Shown here: piece after piece, positions 44,748-56,164 of the stretch
How the letters are laid out: each line of letters opens with the position of its first letter
Position numbering within the stretch: the stretch's first letter is position 1
From: Tillandsia leiboldiana
Taxonomy: Eukaryota > Streptophyta > Magnoliopsida > Poales > Bromeliaceae
Reading direction: 5' to 3'
Assembly: GCA_029204045.2 (NCBI GenBank)
Contig: CM055076.1
Coordinates: 14,805,902 to 14,869,901 of the forward strand
Length of the DNA: 64,000 bases
Notes under the pieces: generated by a model
What the model was told of the DNA's origin: nothing
What the model saw: the letters and a program-made list of their open reading frames with translations, nothing else
Databases searched by the model: none
Program-made: the position numbers and the translations under genes

Positions 44748-44799
44748 CCACTCACACTTTATAAAAAGTTTCGTCCCGAAACTTAAGTACAAACCTCAC

Positions 44800-47700
44800 T
44801 TAAACAATTCGGGAAAACATTCTCTCATCTTCGATTCCAGTTCCCAAGTCGCCTCGCGCTCTTCGTGGTTGCTCCACCTTTACATAGGGGATTGTTCGTT
44901 TGCGCAACTTCTTGTCCTCTCTCGCCAAAATCCGTACCGGCGTCTCCTCGACGCTTAAATCCTCTCGCAACTCGATGGTGGAGGCATCCAAGGCATGAGA
45001 GGGGTCAGCGAGGTACTTCCGGAGCATTGAGACATGGAACACGTTATGGACTCGTTCGAGGTTCGGCGGCAGGGCTAATCGGTACGCCACCGGTCCTACG
45101 CGTTCTAGGATCTCGAACGGTCCTACGTACCTCGGGCTTAAATTTCCCTTTATGCCGAAGCGTCGGTTCCCCTTGGAGGGCGAAACTCGGAGTAATGCAT
45201 GCTCACCCACCATGAACTCTAAGTCTCGGCGTCTGTTGTCCGCGTAGCTTTTCTGTCTGCTCTGGGCGGTCAGTAGCCTTTGTTTAATCAATCGCACCTT
45301 TGCTTCGGTCTCCTCCACCAAATCTGGGCCCAGAAACTTACGCTCACCCAAGTCGTCCCAGCATATTGGAGACCGACAGCGGCGCCCGTACAGGGCCTCG
45401 TATGGTGCCATCTGAATGCTGGCCTGGTAACTGTTATTGTAGGCAAATTCCACTAGGGGCAAACACCGTGCCCACCCTTCGCCCAAGTCCAAAACGCATG
45501 CTCGAAGCATGTCCTCCACAATTTGTATCACCCGCTCTGATTGTCCATCGGTCTGCGGGTGAAAAGCCGTACTGAAGTGCAACTTGGTTCCCATTGCTCG
45601 CTGCAGGCTCTGCCAAAAGTTTGACACAAATCGCGTGTCCCTGTCCGACGTGATGGATGTCGGCACCCCATGCAACCTTACTATCTCGTTGATGAAGGTT
45701 TGTGCCAGTCGTTCCCGCGTTCACGTCGTGTGTATGGGCAGAAAGTGGGCCGATTTCGTCAGACGGTCCACAATCACCCATATTGCATCGTGTCCCTGTG
45801 ACGATCTCGGGAACCCGGTCACAAAATCCATGGTAATCATGTCCCACTTCCACTCGGGCACCGGTAAGGGTTGCAATTTTCCTGCCAGACGCTGGTGCTC
45901 GGCCTTCACCCGTTGGCACACCAGGCAGTGTGCCATAAACCGAGTCACGTCCCCCTTCATTTTGGGCCACCAGAAGGTCTGTTTGACGTCCTTGTACATC
46001 TTCGTTCCCCCGGGGTGCGCTGCATATGGAGCAGTATGCGCCTCCCGCAGGATTTCCTCTTTGAGTTTCGGTAGATCCGGCACGCAGATTCGTCCCCGGA
46101 ATCGTATCATGCCGTTGGAGTTTACCGTGAAATCACCTTCTTGGTCGGCAGTTACTCTACTTCGCACCAGCTGGAGTTGGTCATCAGTCGACTGCCCCTC
46201 GAGAATTCTGTCAAGCAAGGTAGGTCTGACCACCAGTGTCAGAAGTTGTGCGACTGTATCCGCCGGTACTACTTCTAGTCTTAATCGTGAAAATTCCGCA
46301 ATCAGACTATCTTGCTGGGTGATGGCACTTACCCCTGCCTCCTCGGCCTGCCCCTTGCGGCTCAGGGCGTCGGCCACCATGTTTGCCTTTCCCGGGTGGT
46401 AGTGGATCGTTAAATCGTAATCCTTCAGTAGCTCGAGCCACCGTCTTTGTCGCAAATTTAACTCCTTTTGGGTGAAAAGGTACTTAAGACTTTTATGATC
46501 TGAGTACACATTGGAGTGTGCCCTATACAGGTAGTGTCTCCAAAGCTTGAGGACGAACACAACCGCTGCGAGTTCCAAATCGTGCACGGGGTAGTTCCGC
46601 TCGTATTCCTTGAGCTGCCTTGACGCATAGGCTATAACCTTTCCCCGTTGCATGAGTACTCCACCCAGTCCATTTCGCGACGCATCGCAATACACTTCAT
46701 AATCCTCCCCTGGTTCTGGCAGGGCGAGAATCGGGGCTCGCGTCAATCTATCCTTGAGCTCCTCGAAGCTCCTCTGACATTTGTCCGTCCAGATGAACTT
46801 TTCCCCCTTTCTAGTCAAACGGTTTAAGGGGGTGGCTATCTTGGAGAAACCCTCCACGAAGCGCCGGTAGTACCCGGCTAATCCCAGGAAGCTTCGAATC
46901 TCCGTCACCGTCGTCGGTTGGGGCCAGTCCGTCACCGAATCTATCTTCTTCGGATCGACTGCGACTCCAGCCGCCGAGATTACGTGCCCCAAGAAGCCGA
47001 CCTCACGGAGCCAAAACTCACACTTTTTGAGTTTGGCGTAGAGTTTCTGTTCCCGTAGGGTCTGGAGGACTGTGCGCAGATGTTCTTCGTGTTCCTCGTC
47101 TGTACGGGAGTAGATGAGGATATCGTCGATGAAGACCACCACGAATAAGTCCAGGAAGGGTTTGAATACCCTTTTCATCATGTCCATGAACACCGTCGGG
47201 GCATTTGTGAGCCCGAACGGCATTACTGTAAATTCGTAATGGCCGTAGCGAGTCCAGAAAGCCGTTTTGGGGATGTCCTCCCCCTTGACCTGGACCTGAT
47301 GATAGCCCGACTGCAGGTCAATCTTTGAAAACACCGTCGCCCCCTGTAGTTGGTCGAAGAGGTCGTCGATCCTTGGCAGGGGGTACTTGTTCTTAACGGT
47401 GACCTTATTTATCTCCCGGTAGTCGATGCACAACCGGAGACTTCCGTCCTTCTTCCTCACAAACAGGACGGGCGCGCCCCAGGGTGACGCGCTAGGTCTG
47501 ATGAAACCCTTATCCAAAAGGTCCTCCAACTGTGCCTTGAGTTCCTTCAACTCCGCGAAGGCCATCCTGTACGGTGCCTTGGTGATGGGTTTGGTGCCGG
47601 GAAGTAGTTCAATAGGGAAGTCGACCTCTCGTTCCGGTGGCATTCCGGGGAGCTCTGCTGGAAATACATCCGGAAATTCCTTTACCACTGGAATTTCGGA

Positions 47701-48288
47701 AGGCGAGGGAACGGGTCGGGTGGCTAAATCTACCGAGGCTAGATAGCACACGCACCCGCCCTCCATCAACTTCCTAGCCCGCGACGCGGAGATGATAGCC
47801 AAAAAGGAAGTGCTCTTACATGCCAAGTACACGTTTTCTGGGAATCCCAGCTTCTGTAGTTGCACCTGGCGCTTCTCGCAGTCGATGACCGCCTGATACT
47901 CGGTATGCCAGTCCATGCCCAAAACCACGTCGTATTCTTTTAGCGGTATGACCACCAGATCCCAGGGGCACGACAACCTTCCCAGTCTTATTGAACACGA
48001 GGGTACTAGGCCAGTCGCCGCGATTGGCCCCCCAGGGGTCTGGACGGTCAGTAAGACATCAAGGGGACTACTTTCTAGCAGATGTGTTTGTGCAAAAGTG
48101 CGGGAAATAAAGGAGCGAGTCGCCCCGGTGTCAAACAGGGTTCGAGCTCGAAAATTAGAAACGGAGGTAATACCTGCGACCACCTCCTCTGGCAGTGTCG
48201 CTCCATGCTGGCCCATGGAGTAGAGCCTCCCTCCTGGTTGTGGTCGCGATTCTCCTTCTGCTCTTGGCGCCGGAGGGTGTGGGGGCAT
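44800..48288 (-). pseudogene. Gypsy-G pol, interrupted by one stop and frameshift(s)
   Basis: Open from 48288 to a TGA at 45721-45723, then open again to 44800. Domains in order: aspartic protease (LFDTGATRSFIS, D53), reverse transcriptase (FIDD at 386-389), RNase H (CDASRNGLGGVL, DHKSLKYL), integrase zinc region (CLVCQRVKAEHQ) and catalytic core, with the first Asp (MDFVTGFP) before the TGA and the other two (SDRDTRF; TDGQSERV) after it. The order RT-RNaseH-integrase is Gypsy. The C-terminus (HNVFHVSMLRKY, then VPVRIL-type sequence) leads to a chromodomain-like tail that is present only in a shifted frame after about 44880. The frame relative to gag is also shifted near 48300. It is inactive as written. 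Confidence 0.9.
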
Positions 48289-49556
48289 TCCCGTTGATGC
48301 TCTACCCGTCCTGGTGGCTGCGCCGTTGGGGTGGAAGCTGCGGAAGATGCCGCTCCAGTGTTCAGGGGACAGTTGAATCGGAAATGCCCCGGTTTGCCAC
48401 AGCGGTAACAGTGATCCTGTCTCTTAGGGCATTCCGTCACTGGATGCGATGCTCCGCAAATACCACATGGCTTGTTCGCTGGTCGCGGCTTTCCGGTAGG
48501 CGCACTCTTGCTTCCTTGTTGCGTCTTGGGGTACTTTGGGGGTCGGCTCCCACCAGACGGGCCCCCTCCCGGGTAAGTCTGTGTCCGCTTCCTCTCCCGG
48601 TTATTTTCTGATCCCTCACGTCGAGCTCGGGTGATAGCGAATCCCCGCTCCACAATGGTGGCCCTGTCCACCACCTCCCTGAACGTGTGCAGGTCCGCTG
48701 CCTGAACCATCTCGAAGATGTCGCTCCGTAACCTGTCCACAAAAAGACGGGCCTTGTGGGGTTCATCCCGTATAACAAACGGGACGCAGTTAACCAATCT
48801 TACAAACTCCCTTTGATATTCCATGACCGAGCGGTTCCCTTGTCTAATGTTCTTCAGGTCATCTTCCAATTGCCGCTTGACGCTATCGGAGAAGAAAGCG
48901 CCAAAAAGTTCCTCTCTAATGGCCGACCATGTCGGTAGCGGGTCGTTTGTAGACGGATCCGGGCGTACCGTCTTCCACCAGATGCGTGCATTCCCTTCGA
49001 GAAAGTGGACGGCTAGTGGAACCCGCTCGTGCTCCTCCATCAGTAGGTCCTCGAAGAGTTTTTCCATAGTATCCACCCATTTCTCGACGACCCATGGATC
49101 GGTCGTCTCTCCCTCGAAAGTGGGAGGGTCATGCTTCTTGAACTTAGTCAAATTCGTCCTGACCCTTTCTCGCGTCACTCGTTGCTCCGTGATCCCACCT
49201 GCAGCGGCGGACCCCCCAAGAGTAGGGGTCGTTCCTGCCTCCCCCGCTGTCGCTCCCAACACGGGTCCCGAGGTCGTCGGAGTAGGTACATCCCTTGGGG
49301 CTGGGGGCTGTTCCGTCGTCGTACCACCCGTCCCTTGCGGTTCCGTAGTGGGTGCGGTGGTTTCGGGCGGAGGGGTCGGATCGCGCTCGGCTGGCGCGGT
49401 TGCCTGTCGCTGCGTCAGTTGACGAACCTGCTCCGTCAGCGTCGCTACCTGCCCGGCCATTTCCCGCAGTTGTCGCCGGAGGAGCTGGTTCTCTGCGGTG
49501 GCCGGGGTCACTCTGTCCACATCCGCATTCTCGGTGGACGATCTAGTCCGGGCCAT
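48075..49556 (-). pseudogene. Gypsy-G gag (C-terminus frameshifted)
   Basis: Start chosen at MARTRSSTENADV (49556); an upstream in-frame Met eight residues earlier is less likely because the related Gypsy-F gag starts at MARTRSS. Retrotrans_gag core: FKKHDPPTFEGE...WVDTMEKLFEDLLMEEHERVPLAVHFLEGNARIWWKT, then the MEYQREFVRL region. Two zinc motifs: CGICGASHPVTEC and CYRCGKPGHFRFNC. In Tekay-like elements gag runs on into pol; here the frame changes around 48300-48350, so the last 80 or so residues are out of frame and overlap the pol start. Confidence 0.88.
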
Positions 49557-49757
49557 CGTCGCTATAAACAGAGAAACCATGTTAACCCTAAGGTTATAAC
49601 CCTAGCACCCTGTCTTACGATTACACCTATATTACGTTCCCTTTTCCCCGTACTCTCACGTACTACGCACCTATACCTTGGTTATCTCATGTCCAATTTG
49701 CTTGTGGCACCATACACTGTGGATGTGGATCACGTCTACTATGGTTATGGTTGTTTT

Positions 49758-49768
49758 CTCTGATACCA
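49758..49768 (-). other. Gypsy-G primer-binding site
   Basis: The minus strand reads TGGTATCAGAG, seven bases from the LTR end at 49776. The duplicate copy is at 56147-56157. Confidence 0.85.
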
Positions 49769-49775
49769 TTTAATC

Positions 49776-51911
49776 TGTCACGCCCCCAGGGGTTTTTGAG
49801 TCTATCAAAGCGGAAAATTGCGTGTATTATTTTTTTTTTCTTAACAAAGTAACTTAAACCTCATCCCGGTGCGTGCCAGACCGCCACATACACAAATTCT
49901 CTCTGCCCACGGACAGGGTCTCCTTTGTATATGCACGGCGTCTCATTTACAACATGCGTTTCGTTTACAACATCCTAGATCAACCATCAACCATACAATA
50001 GACATACCTCGTCAAACAGAGTACAGTAATTTAACTAATGTTTTAAAAGACCGGTGTCCACTCGACACTTTGTTATTTTTTTTCAAGCGAGTTATTAAAG
50101 CGGCATCAACGTTAAGAAAGGATAAAACCAGCGGTTGCGAAACCCGTGCCCACACGGCACTTCGTTTTGAGGAAACATTTTCGAAATCATTTGGTTTATC
50201 ATGAAAACGTGCCGCGTATGAAAACATCACTAAAAGCATCAAAAGTATAAAAGTACACCTCATCCACAGCGCTAACTAATACATGTCCACGGACTATATG
50301 ATCCACGACTAACATGATCCACAACTAATATGATCCACAAGCAAATTAACTATTTAAAGTCTAAGGAAAACGAGATAAAAACCAAGTATCCTGACTACGG
50401 TCCTCGCGACGCTGTCTCAGCGCCATTCCGGCTAACGTACCTAGTAATACCTGTCACGGAGTGGGTAAAGTCAGTGACAAACAAAGTAGATGTCTAAATA
50501 TCAATAAGGAATAAGGAGCAAACCGATTACACCGGAACCTTTCGCTAAAACCCTGTACATAATTAAGCTGGGCACCAACCCCAGATTTATCAATTAAGTT
50601 GGGCACCAACCCCAGAGTACCTGTCGGAGAGACTAAAGTCTCCCCTCGTGCGCAAACACCTTTTTGATGCTTTTAACCTCTTCATGGTGCTGGTGTGCTA
50701 TTTTCAGCGGGCGCGAAGAGGTCCTCACGGCTCCCACCCCTTTGTGAGGTACACGGGTCAAAAAGACCACTTCTCCGGAAAAGTACACCCATGCGGAGGC
50801 CAATCCGCCTGTGTACGTGCAGCATCCGAAAACGGATTTGCCGAGATCGGCGTGTAGTGAGCACCGCGACCGTAGCCGCTTCAATTGTTAGATAAAGTAC
50901 AATTATGCGAAAGGTTAAACTGTCCATCTACTTTGTTAGACAAATTAAGAGCATTTTAATGATGATAGATGCACTTAATGCACTTGTTGCACTTATAGCA
51001 ACCGTACCCACCTAGTGAAGAGAAATCGGAACACCTGAATCCTTCGCGCACGGCCCCGCTGCGCACCTGGACCTAAAGAAAGTCCGCAAGGATAACTATA
51101 GTCAAAAAACGTGTACTAACATCCCAAAACAAAAGACCCAATTAGCTCTTTCGACGGAAAAGTCCAACACCGTCCGGGTTGACGAAAACCGGAATCCCGC
51201 GCCTGCCGTCGGCCGTCCGCCGGAAGCCCGCGCGGTTCGGAACCGCGCGGCGTGTCTCCGCGCGGCGGCGCCCACGCGGCGCGGCGCCTCGCGCGGGTGC
51301 GCCCGTGCGCGGTGGCGGCCCCCGCCGGCGCCCGCGCGCGGGGTTGCCCCGCGGCGCCGCGTGGGTGCCCCCGCGCGCGCCGCCGCGGGTTTGCGGGTCC
51401 GCGCGGTGCCGCCCGCGCTGCAGCCGCGCGGGGGGCGCCCGCCGCGGTTTGCGGGTCCGCGCGGGTGCCGCCCGCCGCCCGCGGTGCCCGCGCGGTAGTT
51501 TGCGGGTCCGCGCGGGTGCCTCGCGCGGGCCCGCGCGGTGGCCGCGCGGCGCCCGCCCGCGGCGGATACGACCCGCGCGGAGCCCGCGGGTCCCATCGTC
51601 GCTTGCGGCGGCGATTGGCCGTCCGCGATTCTCCTCCGCGCGATTCCCTAGCGCACCGCGCGCGCTCGCCGCCGTCCGTCCGTGCCCTAGCATGACGACG
51701 ATGACGGCGACGGTGACGGATACGACGGAGAAACCCAAGAACTCAAACAAAAGGACGACGGAAAAATCCCAAATAATTTATAACAATTATTTTTTACTAA
51801 CCGAAGATCGACGGGAAGGTTTGTCCGGTCGCGTTCTTGCCTTCGGTTCGATGTCCGGGAGGATCGGGCTCCTTCTCTTTCTCCTTTCCCTTTCTTCCGG
51901 CTAGGGTTTTC
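49776..51911 (-). repeat. Gypsy-G LTR copy left of the gap (probable duplicate of 56165-58267)
   Basis: Nearly identical to the LTR at 56165, sharing variants that differ from the LTR at 42287 (for example cctagatcaacc and agcgccattccgg). From about 51050 on, single-base indels pile up in the GC-rich part until the contig stops at the N run. Confidence 0.85.
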
Positions 51912-52011
51912 NNNNNNNNNNNNNNNNNNNNNNNNNNNNNNNNNNNNNNNNNNNNNNNNNNNNNNNNNNNNNNNNNNNNNNNNNNNNNNNNNNNNNNNNN
52001 NNNNNNNNNNN
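51912..52011. other. Assembly gap, exactly 100 N
   Basis: A conventional-size gap of unknown length. Sequence quality appears poor on both sides. ORFs called across it are artefacts. Confidence 0.99.
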
Positions 52012-55000
52012 TCGCGGTGTCCCTGTCCGACTGATGGATGTCGGCACCATGCAACCTTACTATTCGTCTTGATGAAGGTTTGTGCGTCGTTCCGGTTCCC
52101 CCTTCCCGCGTTCAGTCGGTGTATGGGCAGAAAGTGGGCCGATTTCGTCAGACGGTCCCAAATCACCCATATTGCATCGTGTCCCTGTGACATCTCGGGA
52201 ACCCGTCACAAAATCCATGGTAATCATGTCCCACTTCCACTCGGCACCGGTAAGGTTGCATTTTCCTGCCGAGACGCTGGTGCTCGGCCTTCACACCGTT
52301 GGCACACAGGCAGTGTGCCATAACCAGTCACGTCCCCTTCATTTGGGCCACCAGAAGGTCTGTTGACGTCCTTGTACATCTTCGTTCCCCCGGGGTGCGC
52401 TGCATATGGAGCAGTAGTGCGCCTCCCGCAGGATTTCCTCTTTGAGTTTCGGTAGATCGGCACGCAGATTCGTCCCCGAATCGTATCATGCCGTTGGAGT
52501 TTACCGTGAAATCACCTTCTTGGTCGGCAGTTACTCTACTTCGCACCAGCTGGAGTTGGTCAGTCAGTCGACTGCCCCTCGGAATTCTGTCAAGCAAGGT
52601 AGGTCTGACCACCAGTGTCAGAAGTTGTGCGACTGTATCCGCCGGTACTACTTCTAGTCTTAATTACGTGAAAATTCCGCAATCAGACTATCTTGCGGGG
52701 TGATGGCACTTACCCTACCCTGCCTCCTCGGCCTGCCCCCTTGCGGCTCAGGGCGTCGGCCACCATGTGTTGCCTTCCCGGGTGGTAGTGGATCGTTAAA
52801 TCGTAATCCTTCAGTAGCTCGAGCCACCGTCTTTGTCGCAAAGTTAACTCCTTTTGGGTGAAAAGGTACTTAGACTTTATGATCTGAGTACACATTGGAG
52901 TGTGCCCTATACAGGTAGTGTCTCCAAGCTTGAGGACGAACACAAACCGCTGCGAGTTCCAAATCGTGCACGGGTTAGTTCCGCTCGTATTCCCTTTAGC
53001 TGCCTTGACGCATAGGCATATACCTTTCCCCGTTGCATGAGTACTCCACCCAGTCCGTTTCGCGACGCATCGCAATACACTTCATAATCCTCCCCTGGTT
53101 CTGGCAGGGGCTAGAATCGGGGCTCGCGTCAATCTATCCTTGAGCTCCTCGAAGCTCCTCTGACATTTGTCCGTCCAGATGAACTTTTCCCCCTTTCTAG
53201 TCAAACGGTTTTAGGGGGTGGCTATCTTGGAGAAACCCTCCACGAAGCGCCGGTAGTACCCGGCTAATCCCAGGAAGCTTCGAATCTCCGTCACCGTCGT
53301 CGGTGGGGCCAGTCCGTCACCGAATCTATCTTCTTCGGATCGACTGCGACTCCAGCCGCCGAGATTACGTGCCCCAAGAAGCCGACCTCACGAGCCAAAA
53401 CTCACACTTTTTGAGTTTGGCGTAGAGTTTCTGTTCCCGTAGGGTCTGGAGGACTGTGCGCAGATGTTCTTCGGGTTCCTCGTCTGTACGGGAGTAGATG
53501 AGGATATCGTCGATGAAGACCACCACGAATAAGTCCAGGAAGGGTTTGAATACCCTTTTCATCATGTCCATGAACACCGTCGGGGCATTGTGAGCCCGAA
53601 CGGCATTACTGTAAATTCGTAATGGCCGTAGCGAGTCCAGAAAGCCGTTTTGGGGATGTCCTCCCCCTTGACCTGGACCTGATGATAGCCCGACTGCAGG
53701 TCAATCTTTGAAAACACCGTCGCCCCCTGTAGTTGGTCGAAGAGGTCGTCGATCCTTGGCAGGGGGTACTTGTTCTTAACGGTGACCTTATTTATCTCCC
53801 GGTAGTCGATGCACAACCGGAGACTTCCGTCCTTCTTCCTCACAACAGGACGGCGCGCCCCAGGGTGACGCGCTAGGTCTGATGAACCCTTATCCAAAAG
53901 GGTCCTCCAACTGTGCCTTGAGTTCCTTCAACTCCGCGAAGGCCATCCTGTACGGTGCCTTGGTGATGGGTTTGGTGCCGGGAAGTAGTTCAATAGGAAG
54001 GTCGACCTCGTCGTTCCGGTGGCATTCCGGGGAGCTCTGCTGGAAATACATCCGGAAATTCCTTTACCACTGGAATTTCGGAAGGCGAGGGAACGGGTCG
54101 GGTGGCTAAATCTACCGAGGCTAGATAGCACACGCACCCGCCCCATCCATCAACTTCCTAGCCCGCGACGCGGAGATGATAGCCAAAAAGGAGTGCTCTT
54201 ACATGCCAAGTACACGTTTCTGGGAATCCCAGCTTCTGTAGTTGCACCTGGCGCTTCTCGCAGTCGATGACCGCCTGATACTCGGTATGCCAGTCCATGC
54301 CCAAAACCACGTCGTATTCTTTTAGCGGTATGACCACCAATCCCCAGGGGCACGACAACCTTCCCAGTCTTATTGAACACGAGGGTACTAGGCCAGTCGC
54401 CGCGATTGGCCCCCCAGGGGTCTGGACGGTCAGTAAGACATCAAGGGGACTACTTCTAGCAGATGTGTTTGTGCAAAAGTGCGGGAAATAAAGGAGCGAG
54501 TCGCCCCGGTGTCAAACAGGGTTCGAGCTCGAAAATTAGAAACGAGGTAATACCTGCGACCACCTCCTCTGGCAGTGTCGCTCCATGCTGGCCCATGGAG
54601 TAGAGCCTCCCTCCTGGTTGTGGTCGCGATTCTCGCTTCTGCTCTTGGCGCCGGAGGGTGTGGGGGCATTCCCGTTGATGCTCTATACCCCGTCCTGGTG
54701 GCTTGCGCCGTTGGGGTGGAAGCTGCGGAAGATGCCGCTCCAGTGTTCAGGGGACAGTTGAATCGGAAATGCCCCGGTTGGCCACAGCGGTAACAGTGAT
54801 TCCTGTCGCTTAGGGCATTCCGTCACTGGATGCGATGCTCTCCGCAAATACCACATGGCTTGTTCGCATGGTCGCGGCTTTCCGGTAGGCGCACTCTTGC
54901 TTCCTTGTTGCGTCTTGGGTACTTTGGGGGTCGGCTCCCACCAGACGGGCCCCCTCCCGGGTAAGTCTGTGTCCGCTTCCTCTCCCGGTTATTTTCTGAT

Positions 55001-56164
55001 CCCTCACGTCGAGCTCGGGTGATAGCGAATCCCGCTCCACAATGGTGGCCCTGTCCACCACCTCCCTGAACGTGTGCAGGTCCGCTGCCTGAACCATCTC
55101 GAAGATGTCGCTCCGTAACCTGTCCACAAAGAAGACGGGCCTTGTGGGGTTCATCCCGTATAACAAACGGGACGCAGTTAACCAATCTTACAAACTCCCT
55201 TTGATATCCATGACCGAGCGGTTCCCTTGTCTAATGTTCTTTCAGGTCATCTTCCAATTGCCGCTTGACGCTATCGGAGAAGAAAGCGCCAAAAAGTTCC
55301 TCTCTAATGGCCGACCATGTCGGTAGCGGGTCGTTTGTAGACGGATCCGGGCGTACCGTCTTCCACCAGATGCGTGCATTCCCTCGAGAAAGTGGACGGC
55401 TAGTGGAAACCCGCTCGTGCTCCTCCATCAGTAGGTCCTCGAAGAGTTTTTTCCATAGTATCCACCCATTTCTCGACGACCCATGGATCGGTCGTCTCTC
55501 CCTCGAAAGTGGGAGGGTCATGCTTCTTGAACTTAGTCAAATTCGTCCTGACCCTTTCTCGCGTCACTCGTTGCTCCGTGATCCCACCTGCAGCGGCGGA
55601 CCCCCCAAGAGTAGGGGTCGTTCCTGCCTCCCCGCTGTCGCTCCCAACACGGGTCCCGAGGTCGTCGGAGTAGGTACATCCCTTGGGGCTGGGGGCTGTT
55701 CCGTCGTCGTACCACCCGTCCCTTGCGGTTCCGTAGTGGGTGCGGTGGTTTCGGGCGGAGGGGTCGGATCGCGCTCGGCTGGCGCGGTTGCCTGTCGCTG
55801 CGTCAGTTGACGAACCTGCTCCGTCAGCGTCGCTACCTGCCCGGCCATTTCCCGCAGTTGTCGCCGGAGGAGCTGGTTCTCTGCGGTGGCCGGGGTCACT
55901 CTGTCCACATCCGCATTCTCGGTGGACGATCTAGTCCGGGCCATCGTCCGCTATAAACAGAGAAACCATGTTAACCCTAAGGTTATAACCCTAGCACCCT
56001 GTCTTACGATTACACCTATATTACGTTCCCTTTTCCCCGTACTCTCACGTACTACGCACCTATACCTTGGTTATCTCATGTCCAATTTGCTTGTGGCACC
56101 ATACACTGTGGATGTGGATCACGTCTACTATGGTTATGGTTGTTTTCTCTGATACCATTTAATC
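52012..56164 (-). pseudogene. Second copy of Gypsy-G gag-pol, heavily frameshifted (probable assembly duplicate)
   Basis: Follows 45631-49775 collinearly: integrase, RNase H, RT (FIDD near 53510), protease and gag (start MARTRSSTENADV at 55944). The reading frame is broken at least eight times, mainly by one-base losses or gains in homopolymers, for example aaacaggacggg to caacaggacgg near 53845 and cggttgggg to cggtgggg near 53303. The TGA in the integrase is present here too. The pattern fits unpolished long-read contig-end sequence better than natural decay. Confidence 0.8.

Noticed and set aside
51797..52193. ORFs crossing the N run
   Set aside because: They join unrelated sequence across an assembly gap.
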